Below are positions 35,113 through 46,173 of a stretch of DNA of 64,000 bases, in pieces. How positions within the stretch are numbered: position 1 is the first letter of the stretch; each line of letters begins with the position of its first letter. Origin of the DNA: Hyaloscypha bicolor E. Its lineage: Eukaryota > Ascomycota > Leotiomycetes > Helotiales > Hyaloscyphaceae. The notes under the pieces are model-generated. The model had not been told where the DNA came from. It worked only from the letters and a program-made list of their open reading frames with translations, and ran no database searches. A program made the position numbers and the translations under genes. The stretch covers positions 1,116,001 to 1,180,000 of the forward strand of contig NW_020194554.1 in NCBI RefSeq assembly GCF_002865645.1, in the 5' to 3' direction.

Positions 35113-38100
35113 TATTTTTTTATTAAAAGCCTTTTATTTTGCTTTCTAAGCTATAAATACTATATCTATAATAATATTTAAAGCTCAATTCCTTTAATTT
35201 TATACCTGTTATATAAGAAGAAATATATAAGATAGAGTTAAAGAAAAGGCGCGGATTTTATTATCTTGTTATATATAAGGTAAAGACGGTAGGTAACAGA
35301 TATTGGCTGAATTTCGCTGACCCTCTGAATGCCAACAATCTAAAACTGTAATAGGGATCACTAAAAAGGTCGCAAGTCAGGGAGCAACTCCAATTGTATT
35401 CACTGACTGAAACTTAAGGAGGGAAGTGAGTCGTGGGAGGTGCGAAGCCTTAAGGGCTTGCGTACGGACCACCCGCGCACGTGCTTACTAGCCAGGATGC
35501 CCAGGCACTCTCTGACAAAAACGAGCCTCAACACTTGGCGGCAACTTATACACTGAGTCACCACCGTCTTTGCTTCAGATTGGAGGAGGTTTCGAAGACT
35601 GACCGCCGACGTATTTAATCCGAAGAGAAACTAATTATATCTCATGAATATCGAGAACCTCAAAGTTCAAGCTCGGGCATTTGGAGATGAAATGTTCGAC
35701 CTGGAAAATCTCGTGTAGTACAGAAAAGTGGTTATTCTCTCGGTGGACTAGGCTTTTTGTCTAACCAGGCAATTTCTCACTCGGAATTGCGGATCAAGTC
35801 GCTCCTATAAGGTGGAGGAATTTGGAATTTGTTCTCATCCTTCTTCCTTCCCTTCCCTTATATGCTACTTCTTGAAGCCGAAATGGCAAGCCTGACACTC
35901 GCTTGTCGGATCAGCTCTCGTGGATCCACCAAGTTACTCGCAACCCTCCTTCTTCCGGTTCCATTCACAAGGCTGTGGTACCGTAGGTTTTGTATTGAAT
36001 GCAAACCGTAGGCTGCTTCGTGATACTAGGATCGGGTTCGCCTTGCCGCGAGGGGAAGTAGGTTTCATTCGTTCTAATGAGACTTTTCGCCACCGAATCT
36101 GCTGGTAACTCTGTTGGTGTTTGTCTCATCGAAGCCTTAAATCCCCAGTTTATGAAGAGTCTTCGACGGGGGAGAGAGCATTTGCAGGAAGGAATGGCAG
36201 ACACCAGGGAACACTGAATATGCAGGCGATCTGCTTACGGTGCAGATGGATGTTAGCTCAGGCAGCTAGGCAAGTCGCATGCTTCATTGAGCTGCAAGGT
36301 CCACTTGCATTCCCGAATTTGAGCTCCCGAATTGATCTGAGAGGGGGTGACTGCCTCCGTCCGCAGATGTGGCGCCCGGAAGCTAGCGAAGGGAAAAGAA
36401 CACCATTTGTCTCATTTGCAGGAGTGTCCGCCTACCCGTTATTCCCGTCACCGAGAAATGCCAAACAAGTCAGAGAAAAAGACGCCATCTGGCTGCCTAT
36501 GGTTGTCTTGACCCAGCCACGGTCATAGCTTGGGAGCTTGGCCCTTGGAACAGATGATTGGTCAATCGCGGGTTTCCTGTAACCCTTACATGATGATTGT
36601 TCAAAATAGAGCAATTGATTGCAAAGAAGGAATTGGAAATATCGCAGGGAAGTGTGGAGATGAGAGACTGCTCGACTGCAAACTTGGGGAGCAAGGCTTG
36701 GAGCCTTTGGCCGTGGGGGCTCAGCCTGTGCAGGGCATAAATTCATGATTGAGGCTTCTTTGCAAGCCATGGGGTAGCGGCATGGTGGCATAACTTATGC
36801 AATCGCGTCGAGGGACTCTGTTTCCATAATGTACTCGTCGGCCTGGATAAAGAGTTTCTTGTCTTTGAGTCTTCTTGGAGACATTTACGGGGAACTTCTA
36901 GAGCGAGGCCTTCAAGGAAGATCATACTCTTCGTGTGAGGGATTGGAGTGGCTTGGAGTGCGCGAGTTGGACAATTCGGTCATGAATGCTGAGAGAGCCA
37001 CAGTGCCGCTGCAAAGTGCAATCCCGATGCAGAAATCGTACAGCTCGAGGTAACATTGAACACTGCTTCAATTGACATGCCCTCATTGTAGTTTATGAAT
37101 TGAAAATGGAGGGATCGCTGATGAGATGATCGATGTTCCAAAAGTCAGCGTCCCAATTAAGGCTAGTGAAAAAAAAATCAAAAATCAGCCAGTTCCCAGC
37201 CCCAGCCAGATTTGCGACAAGTTGAAGTTGAATGTATGAGAATACCGAGAACGCCTCCAGCCCCAGTTCGAGGCAGACGCCGATTCCCCATCCACGCATT
37301 GGAGCCTATTGAATGGCTACGTGGAAGCCTGGAAGTCGAAGCAAACTTGTCTCACATTACCCCGCCTGGGAGCAGAACTCCATGAGCGTGCAGATCTACC
37401 CAGTACAACAGAACCGAAAAGTCTGTAAATGCTCAACCCGAGCCGTAGTCCTGCAGAAAGGCTTGACGCTCTCCGCGTGAGTCAGACGCTGGTCTGAGGT
37501 TGTTCAGCCCCACCGCTCACAACCTTGGGACACTGTGAACGCGTTGTGCACTTACTAGGTACCAGAAAAGTAGCTCTGTGAATCCATTGTGAAGTTAATA
37601 GTATTGAAAGACGGGGAGCTGCAGAGAGCTGCCGGATATTTGAGGCTCTGAGCCCCCTGGTCAGCCCCAGCTTGATAAACGATCCAATCACTTCAGAGAA
37701 CGCCTCGAAGGCGTCACACACCAACATGCAACAAATCAAAGTTTCACACCGAGTACCCATGAGCCTCGTTTCAGGGATTTCTTGTGCTGAACGGAGTGCA
37801 AGGAGCGAACCAACAGCAGGTACGCCCACCCTTGCCATTCGCAAAGCAATCAGGAATCGAGGCAGATCAACTCTCAAGGCTGTACACAGCCTGAAGTTAT
37901 CGATCGGCCATCGTGGGGAAAGGCCAGCGATTTTCGGTGCCCGAAGAATGCCCATGTGAAAAGCAGTCCCTCAGAAGTGTTGGGGTTATCTCGGATGCCA
38001 TGAATAGGAAGTCCCGCTTCACGAGTTGGCCAATAGCTGTTGTGCAGGCTTCGGGAGATTGGTTCAGGCCTCAAGAATGGAATTGCGAGAAGCTGTGAAT

Positions 38101-38924
38101 GTAAAAGGCATCGTTTGCAGTGGCGTGAATGTGCCTCTGTGAACTTCGGTGAAGGAATTGGGGATTGGGATTTCAGGCGACAACTTGGACCTGCTGAGGA
38201 TGAGGATGAGGAAGCCGAAGCCAAAGCCTCGTTGCTCATGTGACCAGCCACCACGTGACTGATTGGTGATTCCCAGCCCCCTCCTCAAAGTGACAGAATA
38301 TCAGACTAGGAAGGATGTTTCGGCATCAAGCCGGGAAACCCGCTCACCAGAAATGGATTTCGAGGTTTCTTGCAAGTTTCTCGTATGCCCTTGTCGTTTT
38401 GCGCGTTGACAGTGGAATTAAAGTTATCCGCATGAGGATCGCCACTTATCGATTAGAAGATAAGACGACCGCCAACGCCACCAAAACCCTTCATGCATTG
38501 CGACGGGACGATGTCTGAAGCGCTGCAACCAAAGTCTAATTATTTGTATCAATTGATCAGATGAGGAGCAGCCGCCAAGCGCCCGACGTGGGGGTTCATC
38601 AATTGAGCGGTGGTGAGCGTCAGTGGGAGCTGGTGAGAGCTGAAGGTGTGGTGTCCGGGGAAATGGAGGGGGGTGAGATGAGACATTAGCGCGCCCTTCA
38701 CATGGGACGCCGAATCAAGGCCCAGAGCATGTGACCTGGCTCCCAAGGTTGTGTGCAGGTGTTAATTGCATCGACAGATGATCGTTGCACGAGGGAGATG
38801 CCCTCCGTACTCTGCTCCGACGGCATCGGAAGATGGAGGGAGGCCAGGTCTTGTGGCCACAACGTGGCGAGCGTGATACGTATGCATGATGCCTGGGACC
38901 ATCGGGTTGCCTCCAGGGAATTGG

Positions 38925-38967
38925 GATGGGATGAGAGGGATGTGAGGGATGGGATGGGATGGGATGC
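38925..38967 (+). repeat. GGGAT/GAGGGAT short tandem repeat
   Basis: Imperfect G-rich units (GGGATGGGATG, GAGAGGGATGTGAGGGAT) on the plus strand. Noted as a simple repeat in non-coding DNA. Confidence 0.8.
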
Positions 38968-39353
38968 GGATACTTGGCACAACTCAATTGACAGCGGAGT
39001 CCTCGATTGCATTTGCATACTTGAGGCAATTGATGACGACGAAGGAGAGAATTGACTTCTTGTACGGCGCCGACACGTGGAGGCTCGAGGGCTGCGAATG
39101 CGGACCAGGTGAGTTTGCCCGGCTCCCACGTCGGGCGAATTGAGGCGGTGGGCTTTGTATCGGCAGCAGCCTCAATTGTTCGTTTCGGTGGGCGGCTGCA
39201 TTGGAACGTCGATAATGCCTGCGGAGGCGTGTCGGATCAATTGGATTCCTGGACGGGCGAAACGAAGTGTGCAACGCATTGAATTGAATTGGGACGGAGT
39301 TTCTGGCTGGGTTGGCGCTGCGAGCCAAAGGCATTCGCCGCTTTCAATTGATT

Positions 39354-39375
39354 GACAGACAGACAGACAGACAGA
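39354..39375 (+). repeat. (GACA)n microsatellite
   Basis: Five and a half perfect GACA units in non-coding DNA. Confidence 0.9.
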
Positions 39376-39749
39376 ATTGGAAGCCGCGGCCCAATTGCAC
39401 ACGACCACAACTCTCGGGCAGCTGAGTTCGCATTCCGGGGCGAGAGCACCGCATCGATTGAAGCGAATGGTGGTGGTGGTGACGAGCAAAGGCATGGGAG
39501 ACGAACGCACGAATTCACTAATCGGTGCGGTGCGGCTTCTAGCTTCTAGCTTCTACATAGTAGCAAGCTTAGCAAGCCTCTGGCTCCTCATGATGCTGGC
39601 CTTGCGAACGGTGAAGCCTTACGAAGGGTGAGGCCCGACGTTGATGAAACTAGGCCCCAATGCAGCTTAGCGGCAACCGGACTAGCCTCGCCCTCGCACT
39701 TGCCACAAATGACTCACTCGCGAAATATCTTGCTAGTTGCGAACTCTGG

Positions 39750-39796
39750 ACTGGCACTTGCACTGGCACTGGCACTGGCACTGGCACTGGCACTGG
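39750..39796 (+). repeat. (CTGGCA)n hexanucleotide repeat
   Basis: About seven to eight CTGGCA units, one with a T substitution, about 1 kb upstream of the SWIRM gene. As a coding frame it would give Leu-Ala repeats, but no gene supports that. Confidence 0.9.
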
Positions 39797-40817
39797 CCTC
39801 CGGGTCGATCCTCAGCCAATGTTCTGATTCCCAAGGTCTCTGGCACTCCCTCTCCCACTCTCATTCTTACTACTCACTCTCCCTCTCCCACCCCTTACCA
39901 ATCCTCGAGCCTTCGGACGATTGTTGATTGAGCGAAACCCAATGGCCCCCGCGACCGCCCCCCTTTCGCGACCGCAGACACCCTCTGCTGCTGGAGGCCA
40001 GCTGGATGCCACTGCCGCCCCATTGGCCAATGGCCCCCTTCTGCTGCATTCTCCCTGCCTGAACGCGTTGGCCTTTCGCGCCCCTCTCCCTCCTCCACCC
40101 CCCCCAAAACACAGCCGCCTTCACAAACAAAAAGGATTCGCGATTCCACCCAACCAAGCGTCGCCTCACCCCCAATCCCCAATTAACCGCTGCCTAACCC
40201 GCAATAAACACACTCAGAGGAGCGAGACATTGGGCCGACCGTCAGACTGACTCAAGGCAGCCCTTTCACTCCCTCCGTCGCGGGAGCAGAAGCCAGGTGC
40301 GAGGTTGGTGGGTTGCATAATTTGGTCATACGGCGGCTTATATCACGAGGGGAGTCATCTACCACACCTCTGCCTGCCAACAGGTACCAGTCACTCGTGC
40401 GCTGCCACGGCTACAGCCACTGCCACTCAACCTCCCCCCCCCTCCCTAATACCGTCCTTCCTATTTATTCTTGCCCACTCTCGCGCTCTTCTTATTTCCT
40501 ACCCTCCCCTCTGTCATTCCTGCAACATTGATTCGCATTCCTTTACGCATTCACCGTCGCCATTCATTCAATCGACCGACCTCCACGGCCTTCGCTCGCA
40601 TTGACTGGAATCCGGATCTCACAAAGAACCGAGCTGACATCTCAGCTGACCAAGACAGTCAACCTTCAGCCCGGCCAACTCGATCTCCACAAACTCCGAA
40701 TACATATTAGAAGACAAAGACCCCAAGCGGACTTAAGAGCAATCCACTTCCGTGCCATAGATCGGAAGTCGCCACAGCATTCACGAAGTATCTGGGGGAG
40801 GCGCAAACAAACGAGAG

Positions 40818-42002
40818 ATGGATGACAAAACATCGTCAAGACTGCAGCCTTCCACTACCTTCGATGACTCTTTCCAATCGACTACACATTCAGTCGTCCG
40901 TCCATTGACTTCTTCTCCAACCTACCCATCAACAACATTCAACACGTACTTTCCTGCCATCAATCAGCGTGTCAGTATGGAACCCAAGGACACTTTCGAT
41001 CCCCGCAACAACTTGCTCTCTCCGCCAGAACCAACTCCTCAAGACAGTTTCTCGCGCTCATTCTCAACATCCTCGATGGACTTCAAGATGGCGGGACCAG
41101 CAATGTCAATTGTCAAGGCTCAGCAGCCGATGACGCCTCCCATCTCACCAGCATCGAAGAACTCCCTCCCTGAAGTTTCTCCCTCCACCGAGGTTCGAGA
41201 CCCAATCCTCTATCCAAATCCGGATCCCTCGCCACAATCACCTCTTTTCAGAGTCAACGACACCCTTCGAGTGGTTGATGAGCATGTGGCCGCTAGGGAA
41301 CCAACACCTTTTCGCAGCGTCTCGCCTCCGCGGCACAGCGAATACCAGCTCGCCCTCGAGTTCAAATCACAAATGGGGCGAGCCTTCCTTAGCAATCCCC
41401 GACTCTGGGCTCAACGAGAATTGGCCCAACTGAGGGAGGATAACGCACTGAAGTTGGGAGGTAGACGATATACCACAATTGCTCCTGCGACAGGTGGCAT
41501 TCGCAAACAGTTCGGCTCCAAGCCTGTCCGCCAACCCGGAGCGAAGAATGGTGTATCGAAACCACCACGAGTACCCAAGCCATTGACCGGCGCTCGTGGT
41601 GCCACTCCGGACTCTACTAAGAGAGTTGCTCGAGAAGACAAGGACTTCAGCTCTCTTCCAGATTACTGCCCGCCACTCGGGAGCCTCCCCAACAAGCCCA
41701 ACTCTCTCAAGGTTGATTGGAAAGGCGCTCCAATTGACCTTAGACACGATCCACACTTTCATCTCCTCCATCCTGATGAGGTTGCCCTCGCAGCCAATCT
41801 CCGTCTCGACTGTGCCACATATCTCACTTCCAAGCGTCGGATCTTCATCAAGAGAATCGAAGCCTACAGGATTGGCAAGGAGTTTCGGAAGACAGATGCC
41901 CAGCAGGCTTGCAAGATCGACGTCAATAAAGCCAGCAAACTCTGGCAAGCATTTGATAAGGTCGGATGGTTGAACGCCAAATGGATTGTGAAGTACGTCT
42001 GA
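40818..42002 (+). CDS. SWIRM domain-containing protein (Fun19/Laf1-like)
   Basis: A single-exon gene of 394 codons. Residues 1-300 are Ser/Pro/Thr-rich and look disordered. They include several TPP/SPP-type sites and a basic stretch (about residues 215-275). The C-terminal 90 residues form a SWIRM fold: a WKG..IDL lead-in, L.L....YL..KR.IF, then R...G..F+KTDAQ.AC.IDVNKAS.L+.AFD+.GWL. SWIRM domains bind DNA or histone tails in chromatin complexes. Fungal proteins ending in a lone SWIRM domain resemble yeast Fun19 and fission yeast Laf1, the latter linked to histone deacetylase complexes. Role in this species is inferred from that. It follows a long non-coding upstream region. Confidence 0.85.
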   Translation: MDDKTSSRLQPSTTFDDSFQSTTHSVVRPLTSSPTYPSTTFNTYFPAINQRVSMEPKDTFDPRNNLLSPPEPTPQDSFSRSFSTSSMDFKMAGPAMSIVKAQQPMTPPISPASKNSLPEVSPSTEVRDPILYPNPDPSPQSPLFRVNDTLRVVDEHVAAREPTPFRSVSPPRHSEYQLALEFKSQMGRAFLSNPRLWAQRELAQLREDNALKLGGRRYTTIAPATGGIRKQFGSKPVRQPGAKNGVSKPPRVPKPLTGARGATPDSTKRVAREDKDFSSLPDYCPPLGSLPNKPNSLKVDWKGAPIDLRHDPHFHLLHPDEVALAANLRLDCATYLTSKRRIFIKRIEAYRIGKEFRKTDAQQACKIDVNKASKLWQAFDKVGWLNAKWIVKYV

Positions 42003-43054
42003 AGGGATAATGACGGTGGCGTCATCGATTCAACGGCTGGTCCTCACGACGCCCCCCGAACAGCGCCCACACGACGAGACTACGAAACTGATGATTTTCT
42101 TTCACGGCCTCTCTCGACTCTCAAACTGCATTGCGACGGTTATTCGCATTGGGTTGGGTCGATTCATTCAACCTGGATCCGGACTACACACTTTTCATTT
42201 GTCATGGCCTGGATCAGGAAGGGACTAGGGGATCTGCTTTATTCAGAGGAGCCAGACGTTGCATTGCATTTGCATTGGGTTTGCTGATACCCAGAGCCCG
42301 CCCAGCTCCACTCTCGTTCCCAGGCATTTCTTTTCCGCCTTGGGAGGTTCGTTGCATTTTGGGATACAGGGAGGTCGGTTATGTTAGGCGCTTTGCTTTT
42401 TCTGCTTGGGATGGTCTGGCTAGACCTGGCCTTCGGATTTAGGGGTTAGCATGGTTGGGATACGGATTATGCAGGATGACTTGGAGGATTTATGGGTATG
42501 TGGATGTTTAGTCCTAGCTTGGACACCAGCATAGAGCCCTACATACATAGTTTGCCAGACTCAATTCTTAATTCCCAGGCATTGTGTCGTCATGCAATTA
42601 CTGTTTTCACTTGGCTCTTGGAGGTGAATCGTGACTTTTTCCTCGCTCGCTCCATGTTTGGGGTATGTGAATTGACGTCTGAATTACCCCGCGGTATACG
42701 CGCGGCACAATTCAGGGTGTTGGACCGGTGAGTAATCTTTCGGAGTCGGAATCAGACCGCCTGGGCACTAACCCCTGAATCCACCTACTTCGCTTCATAT
42801 CGACATCCGCTCCACTTTGGAGTTAATAATATTTGTGCTTAATACTTTGCCGAAAGCTAAACACAGGGCGGGGGCGGTACTCCCAACTTCACTTGGCACA
42901 ACAAACACCCCCACATTTAATCATTCAGTCAACCACCTCCCATTCTCTGAATATTCTCTAAATCTTCCCTTCTTAAAACGCTGTTCTAGATTTCTAGATA
43001 CCTATCAATGATACTATGGTATGATTGAAGACGAGAAGTGAACCATTTCGTCAA
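42003..43054. other. Intergenic: convergent 3' ends of SWIRM and F-box/WD genes
   Basis: The two neighbouring genes point towards each other here. Short reading frames exist, but none shows a domain or intron pattern. I see no RNA gene. Part of it is presumably the two 3' untranslated regions. Confidence 0.5.
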
Positions 43055-44818
43055 TCAAGTGAAATCATAAACTATCAATGCCTGCGTTCCTGTCCCGCTC
43101 TCTTTCAACACAATTACCATCTCGTCATCAAAGCCCACCCACCGCTTCCTCTCTTCGATCTCCTCTTCATATCTCTCTCTCTGCGTTTCCCTCCCTCCCT
43201 CTATCTCTCCCTTCCCCCTTAACGACGTCGTGGATTTCGCTTCTGGCCTGACCCTCACACTCCTATCCTCTAACCTCTTTCCCCTCTTCCCCGAGGCGAA
43301 AATATTCGATTGGGACGCAGAGGACGAGCCTGAACTCGAACTCAACCCACCTTCTAATTCCCAGACAAGCAGTTCGTTGCCTCGAGTACTAACGCTAACC
43401 GCCTTTCCTCTTGGCGTTATCTCCGCAGAAGAGACAGAGGACGTGTGGCCCCACAACCTAGTTCCTGGGGTAATGGCGAGCGATGAGGCTGTCGAGGTGC
43501 AGAGATAGAGTGTGAGTGTGTTGTCCGGGTGTGTTGCGAGGATGTAGGGGTGGGAATAGCTTAGTGTAGTTGGGCGGGACCCCCCTCCAAGTCCGTTGGA
43601 GGAGACTATCTGGGTCGGGGTTGAGGTTCCTGAAGATGGCGAAGAAGTGGATGGGGAGAGCAAAGAGGAGAATCCTTGCGGAAGAGCGGAGGTGAGGCGC
43701 GAGGATTTTATGAGGCCGGTGACTGGGGAGAGGTGTAGTTCTTGCAAGCCGATGGTGTACCCTGAGAGGTAGGTGGGGAGGGAGTAGGCTATTGAGGCGA
43801 TTATTGTTGATGTGGTTGTGCGGATTGAGAGGGACAAGGGCGGCCACGAGGTATGCGACTTTAACGCAGCGAGGAGGCGAGGTCGTGGTGGTTGCTCGAG
43901 AGGTGACCCTTCTAGCTGCAGTGGAGGAGTTGCCGGTTCCTCTGTTGCCGCTGCTGAAGTTTCCAAACCTAGGCCGCCGTCCTCTTCTACGGGTGGCGGT
44001 GCAGTAAACGAGTACAAAGACAACAGCTGGCGTTCCGTGATCGTAAGAATATAGGGATTTGCGTATGCTACCGCACTTAGAATCCCATTGCTTGAGGCGG
44101 GGCGTCTGTAGTTCCTCTTGAATACCTTTTCCGCAACATCCAGACCCCAGGTTCCCCACCCACCATCCATAAATCCGAGGGCAATTCCAAGTGATCCAGT
44201 CCGTGATTCCTGCTCGTCAACTGCAAGGCAGGTAGGAATACCCTCCCCTCCCAGCGAACAAGTGGCAATAAGCTTTTTCCCCTTCAAATCCCAAGCCCTC
44301 AACCCATCCTCTTTATCCGCAGTGACAACTATCCCTTCGACCAGCCGAACCAACATAGAAGGAACACTTGGGCGATCCGCTACACGGATTTCCTGGACTT
44401 CGCAGGCCCCCACACTCCAATTGTACCTCAACTTATATTGTCTCTTCCAGTTGGTCTCTTCGCCTTCTTTGCGATTTAATAATGTATTATCATCCAGCCA
44501 TTTACTCCTCCTTGAAGAGAAATGTAGTGCTTCATCTGGAGCTGTCCGCATGCCTGGTATTCTCAGCGCACGCGGGAGCACAAAACGATTATAATACAGG
44601 TTTTTCCATATTTGGGCGTCTCCTGCAAGTCTATAGAAGCGGTGGGAGAGTCGCTGACATCGCAGGAGGGAGGAGATGGGAAGGTCATGCAGAATGCGAA
44701 TTAAGAGCTCGTCTGAAAGGTCCGAGAGGCGGTCAAGAGAATGCCGCGTGCGTGTTCTTTTGGATACTGGGTGAGCCGTACGCTCACCAGCACTTGAGCG
44801 GCGGCGTTTTGGAGGCAT
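43055..44818 (-). CDS. F-box protein with WD40-like propeller
   Basis: A single-exon gene of 587 residues. I take the ATG at 44,818 (MPPKRRRSS), because the frame upstream of it begins only with GTG. A basic N terminus (PPKRRRSS, KRTRTR; likely nuclear localisation) is followed by an F-box at about residues 31-77 (LSDLSDELLIRIL..LP...LL..Q.L..RF..LA....IW+.LY). After a WKRQYKLRYNW linker comes a region with WD-like strands (DGLRAWDLKGK, GTWGLDV, ELLVWELEGG). F-box proteins of this type recruit substrates to SCF ubiquitin ligases through Skp1, and the propeller presumably binds the substrate. The target is unknown. It is divergently arranged with the peroxin gene, 233 bp apart. Confidence 0.85.
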   Translation of the reverse strand: MPPKRRRSSAGERTAHPVSKRTRTRHSLDRLSDLSDELLIRILHDLPISSLLRCQRLSHRFYRLAGDAQIWKNLYYNRFVLPRALRIPGMRTAPDEALHFSSRRSKWLDDNTLLNRKEGEETNWKRQYKLRYNWSVGACEVQEIRVADRPSVPSMLVRLVEGIVVTADKEDGLRAWDLKGKKLIATCSLGGEGIPTCLAVDEQESRTGSLGIALGFMDGGWGTWGLDVAEKVFKRNYRRPASSNGILSAVAYANPYILTITERQLLSLYSFTAPPPVEEDGGLGLETSAAATEEPATPPLQLEGSPLEQPPRPRLLAALKSHTSWPPLSLSIRTTTSTIIASIAYSLPTYLSGYTIGLQELHLSPVTGLIKSSRLTSALPQGFSSLLSPSTSSPSSGTSTPTQIVSSNGLGGGSRPTTLSYSHPYILATHPDNTLTLYLCTSTASSLAITPGTRLWGHTSSVSSAEITPRGKAVSVSTRGNELLVWELEGGLSSSSGSSSASQSNIFASGKRGKRLEDRSVRVRPEAKSTTSLRGKGEIEGGRETQRERYEEEIEERKRWVGFDDEMVIVLKESGTGTQALIVYDFT

Positions 44819-45051
44819 GGTGCTGGAGTGGAAAAGCACGGGAGGGGGATATTTGGATCGATGTTGATTCGGGAACCTCTTATCAGCACGTGAGGATCAA
44901 TGCCTCCGTGGAAGCCTCGGCCCATCGCATCCCAGCCTCTTTGACCAAGACACGAAATCTCACGCGTCAACGACAACGACAACGACATCTCCATCCTCAC
45001 TTTCCCTCCCACCGAGCCATCACCAACATTGCCAACTTGCCCAACGGCACG
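44819..45051. promoter_or_regulatory. Shared divergent promoter, F-box/WD gene and pex16
   Basis: Only 233 bp separate the two start codons on opposite strands, so both promoters and both 5' leaders must lie here. I see no clear TATA box. A CAACGACAACGACAACGACA repeat at about 44,967-44,986 precedes the pex16 start. Confidence 0.7.
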
Positions 45052-46173
45052 ATGGGCGAGCGCCTCGAAATCGCAGCTCAAAAAGCAACCATTCAAGACA
45101 TCCTCTGCCTCCCTCCCAAATGGCTCTCTCTGTACTCAAACTTCATAACGAAAAACCAATCCTCGGTCACCTCAATAGAATCCGCTCTCCGTTCCCTAAC
45201 GTACATAATACCCGGCCGCTTTCGCGATGCAGAATTAGCATCTGAATCTCTGCACTCCTCCATCCAACTTCTCTCCTTATACCACGACACCTTACTTCTC
45301 AGAGCGATGTCAAAACTACCTGGTGCACCAGCACAGCAAAGTCCACACAATAGATACACGAAGTTCTGGATCCAAAAATCGAACTTCTACCGTCGGGTAG
45401 CGATGACATTAAGTGTCGTGCAATACACCGAGCTGTTATGGGAGATGATGGCTAAGCGCAAGGGTGAGAAGGTGCGCTGGCGCATCGCCATTGTTCTCGA
45501 GATCGTCAAAGCAGTGTGCCGACTTTTGCTTATGCGGATCACGAATTCTCGACCGTTGGTATCACCGCCCTTGCCGGAGAGAGAGGTGATCCCTGAGGAG
45601 GCAGTCGAGGAGGAGGAAGAGGAAGATGGGTTTAGAGATGAGGGATTCCATGAGGAGAGGGAGAGGCCAGTTAAGGAGAAGGAGTACAAGATGAAGAGGA
45701 CGGGGATGAGTTTACCGGTACTACCGAACCCGAGCGATATCTCGACTTATCTGCTGTCGAAAGTTCTTACTGCAGATGACATCAAAGCCGCGCCTTCCCT
45801 TCTCAATTCTACCAGAGGCTCAGCACAGCTTGCTGAAATCCTGTATATTTTACAGCCGGTAATCTACGCGGTGGCATTGTCTCGCAGCAAAGACAAGCGC
45901 AACTGGCAGCCCTGGTTACTAGGTCTCAGCATTGAGTATGCGGCGAGGCAGTTGAGAAAAGATGGCTTGAGGACGACGAGTCTTGAGAGGGAGCAATGGG
46001 CCAAGCGAGGGTGGGCGATGGGATGGTGGGCTATGAGAGGCGCGTTTTATGAGAACGTGACGAAGGGATTTCTGCATAAGACTTCGGACAGGTTACCTTC
46101 GTTGATCTCGGGCGTCTTGGATGATTACTTATATCTTTGGGATGGTTATTACTTCAGTACTAGTTCTAATTGA
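45052..46173 (+). CDS. PEX16: Peroxisomal membrane biogenesis protein Pex16
   Basis: A single exon of 373 residues. The reading frame is open far upstream, but the ATG at 45,052 (MGERLEIAAQKATIQDILCLPPKWLSLY... start) gives the usual N terminus of the family. Conserved Pex16 features include the W.-YS-FI...Q..V..IE..LRSL.YIIPGRF.D.E..SE.L.S...LL.LYHD tract (about residues 24-90), the R+..+..+L.-+Q+.E-L.EM.A.+....RW hydrophobic segment (about 115-150), and a C-terminal RGAFYE..TK block. An acidic insert (EEAVEEEEEED, about residue 190) is species-specific. Pex16 sits in the ER/peroxisomal membrane and helps peroxisomal membrane protein import and peroxisome formation. Identification is firm. 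Confidence 0.93.
   Translation: MGERLEIAAQKATIQDILCLPPKWLSLYSNFITKNQSSVTSIESALRSLTYIIPGRFRDAELASESLHSSIQLLSLYHDTLLLRAMSKLPGAPAQQSPHNRYTKFWIQKSNFYRRVAMTLSVVQYTELLWEMMAKRKGEKVRWRIAIVLEIVKAVCRLLLMRITNSRPLVSPPLPEREVIPEEAVEEEEEEDGFRDEGFHEERERPVKEKEYKMKRTGMSLPVLPNPSDISTYLLSKVLTADDIKAAPSLLNSTRGSAQLAEILYILQPVIYAVALSRSKDKRNWQPWLLGLSIEYAARQLRKDGLRTTSLEREQWAKRGWAMGWWAMRGAFYENVTKGFLHKTSDRLPSLISGVLDDYLYLWDGYYFSTSSN

Larger units (their letters stand above)
35113..40817. other. Gene-poor transition zone between AT-rich block and genes
   Basis: Base composition rises sharply between about 35,200 and 35,280 to ordinary genomic levels. The numerous short reading frames (60-157 codons, often overlapping on both strands) show no domain, no plausible intron structure and no consistent frame, so I call none of them. 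From about 39,600 pyrimidine-rich stretches such as 39,840-39,900 and 40,380-40,500 are typical of fungal promoters and leaders and probably belong to the SWIRM gene starting at 40,818. Confidence 0.55.

Noticed and set aside
36121..36528. 135-codon plus-strand frame
   Set aside because: Composition and lack of any motif fit chance in DNA of normal GC content.
37482..37955. 157-codon minus-strand frame in the gene-poor zone
   Set aside because: No recognisable domain, overlapped by frames on the other strand, and no intron or promoter signal.
38698..39129. 143-codon minus-strand frame and several overlapping frames
   Set aside because: Multiple frames are open at once on both strands across a simple-repeat region, and none has a domain.
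41367..41948. 193-codon antisense frame in the SWIRM gene
   Set aside because: Shadow of a real coding sequence on the opposite strand.
43458..44159. 233-codon frame on the same strand inside the F-box/WD gene
   Set aside because: Alternative-frame shadow; the real frame has F-box and WD-like motifs.
44819..44839. Upstream GTG start for the F-box/WD protein
   Set aside because: A nuclear fungal gene should start at ATG; the next in-frame ATG at 44,818 fits.
44368..45051. N-terminal extension of the Pex16 reading frame
   Set aside because: It overlaps the divergent F-box gene and lacks family similarity; the conserved N terminus begins at 45,052.
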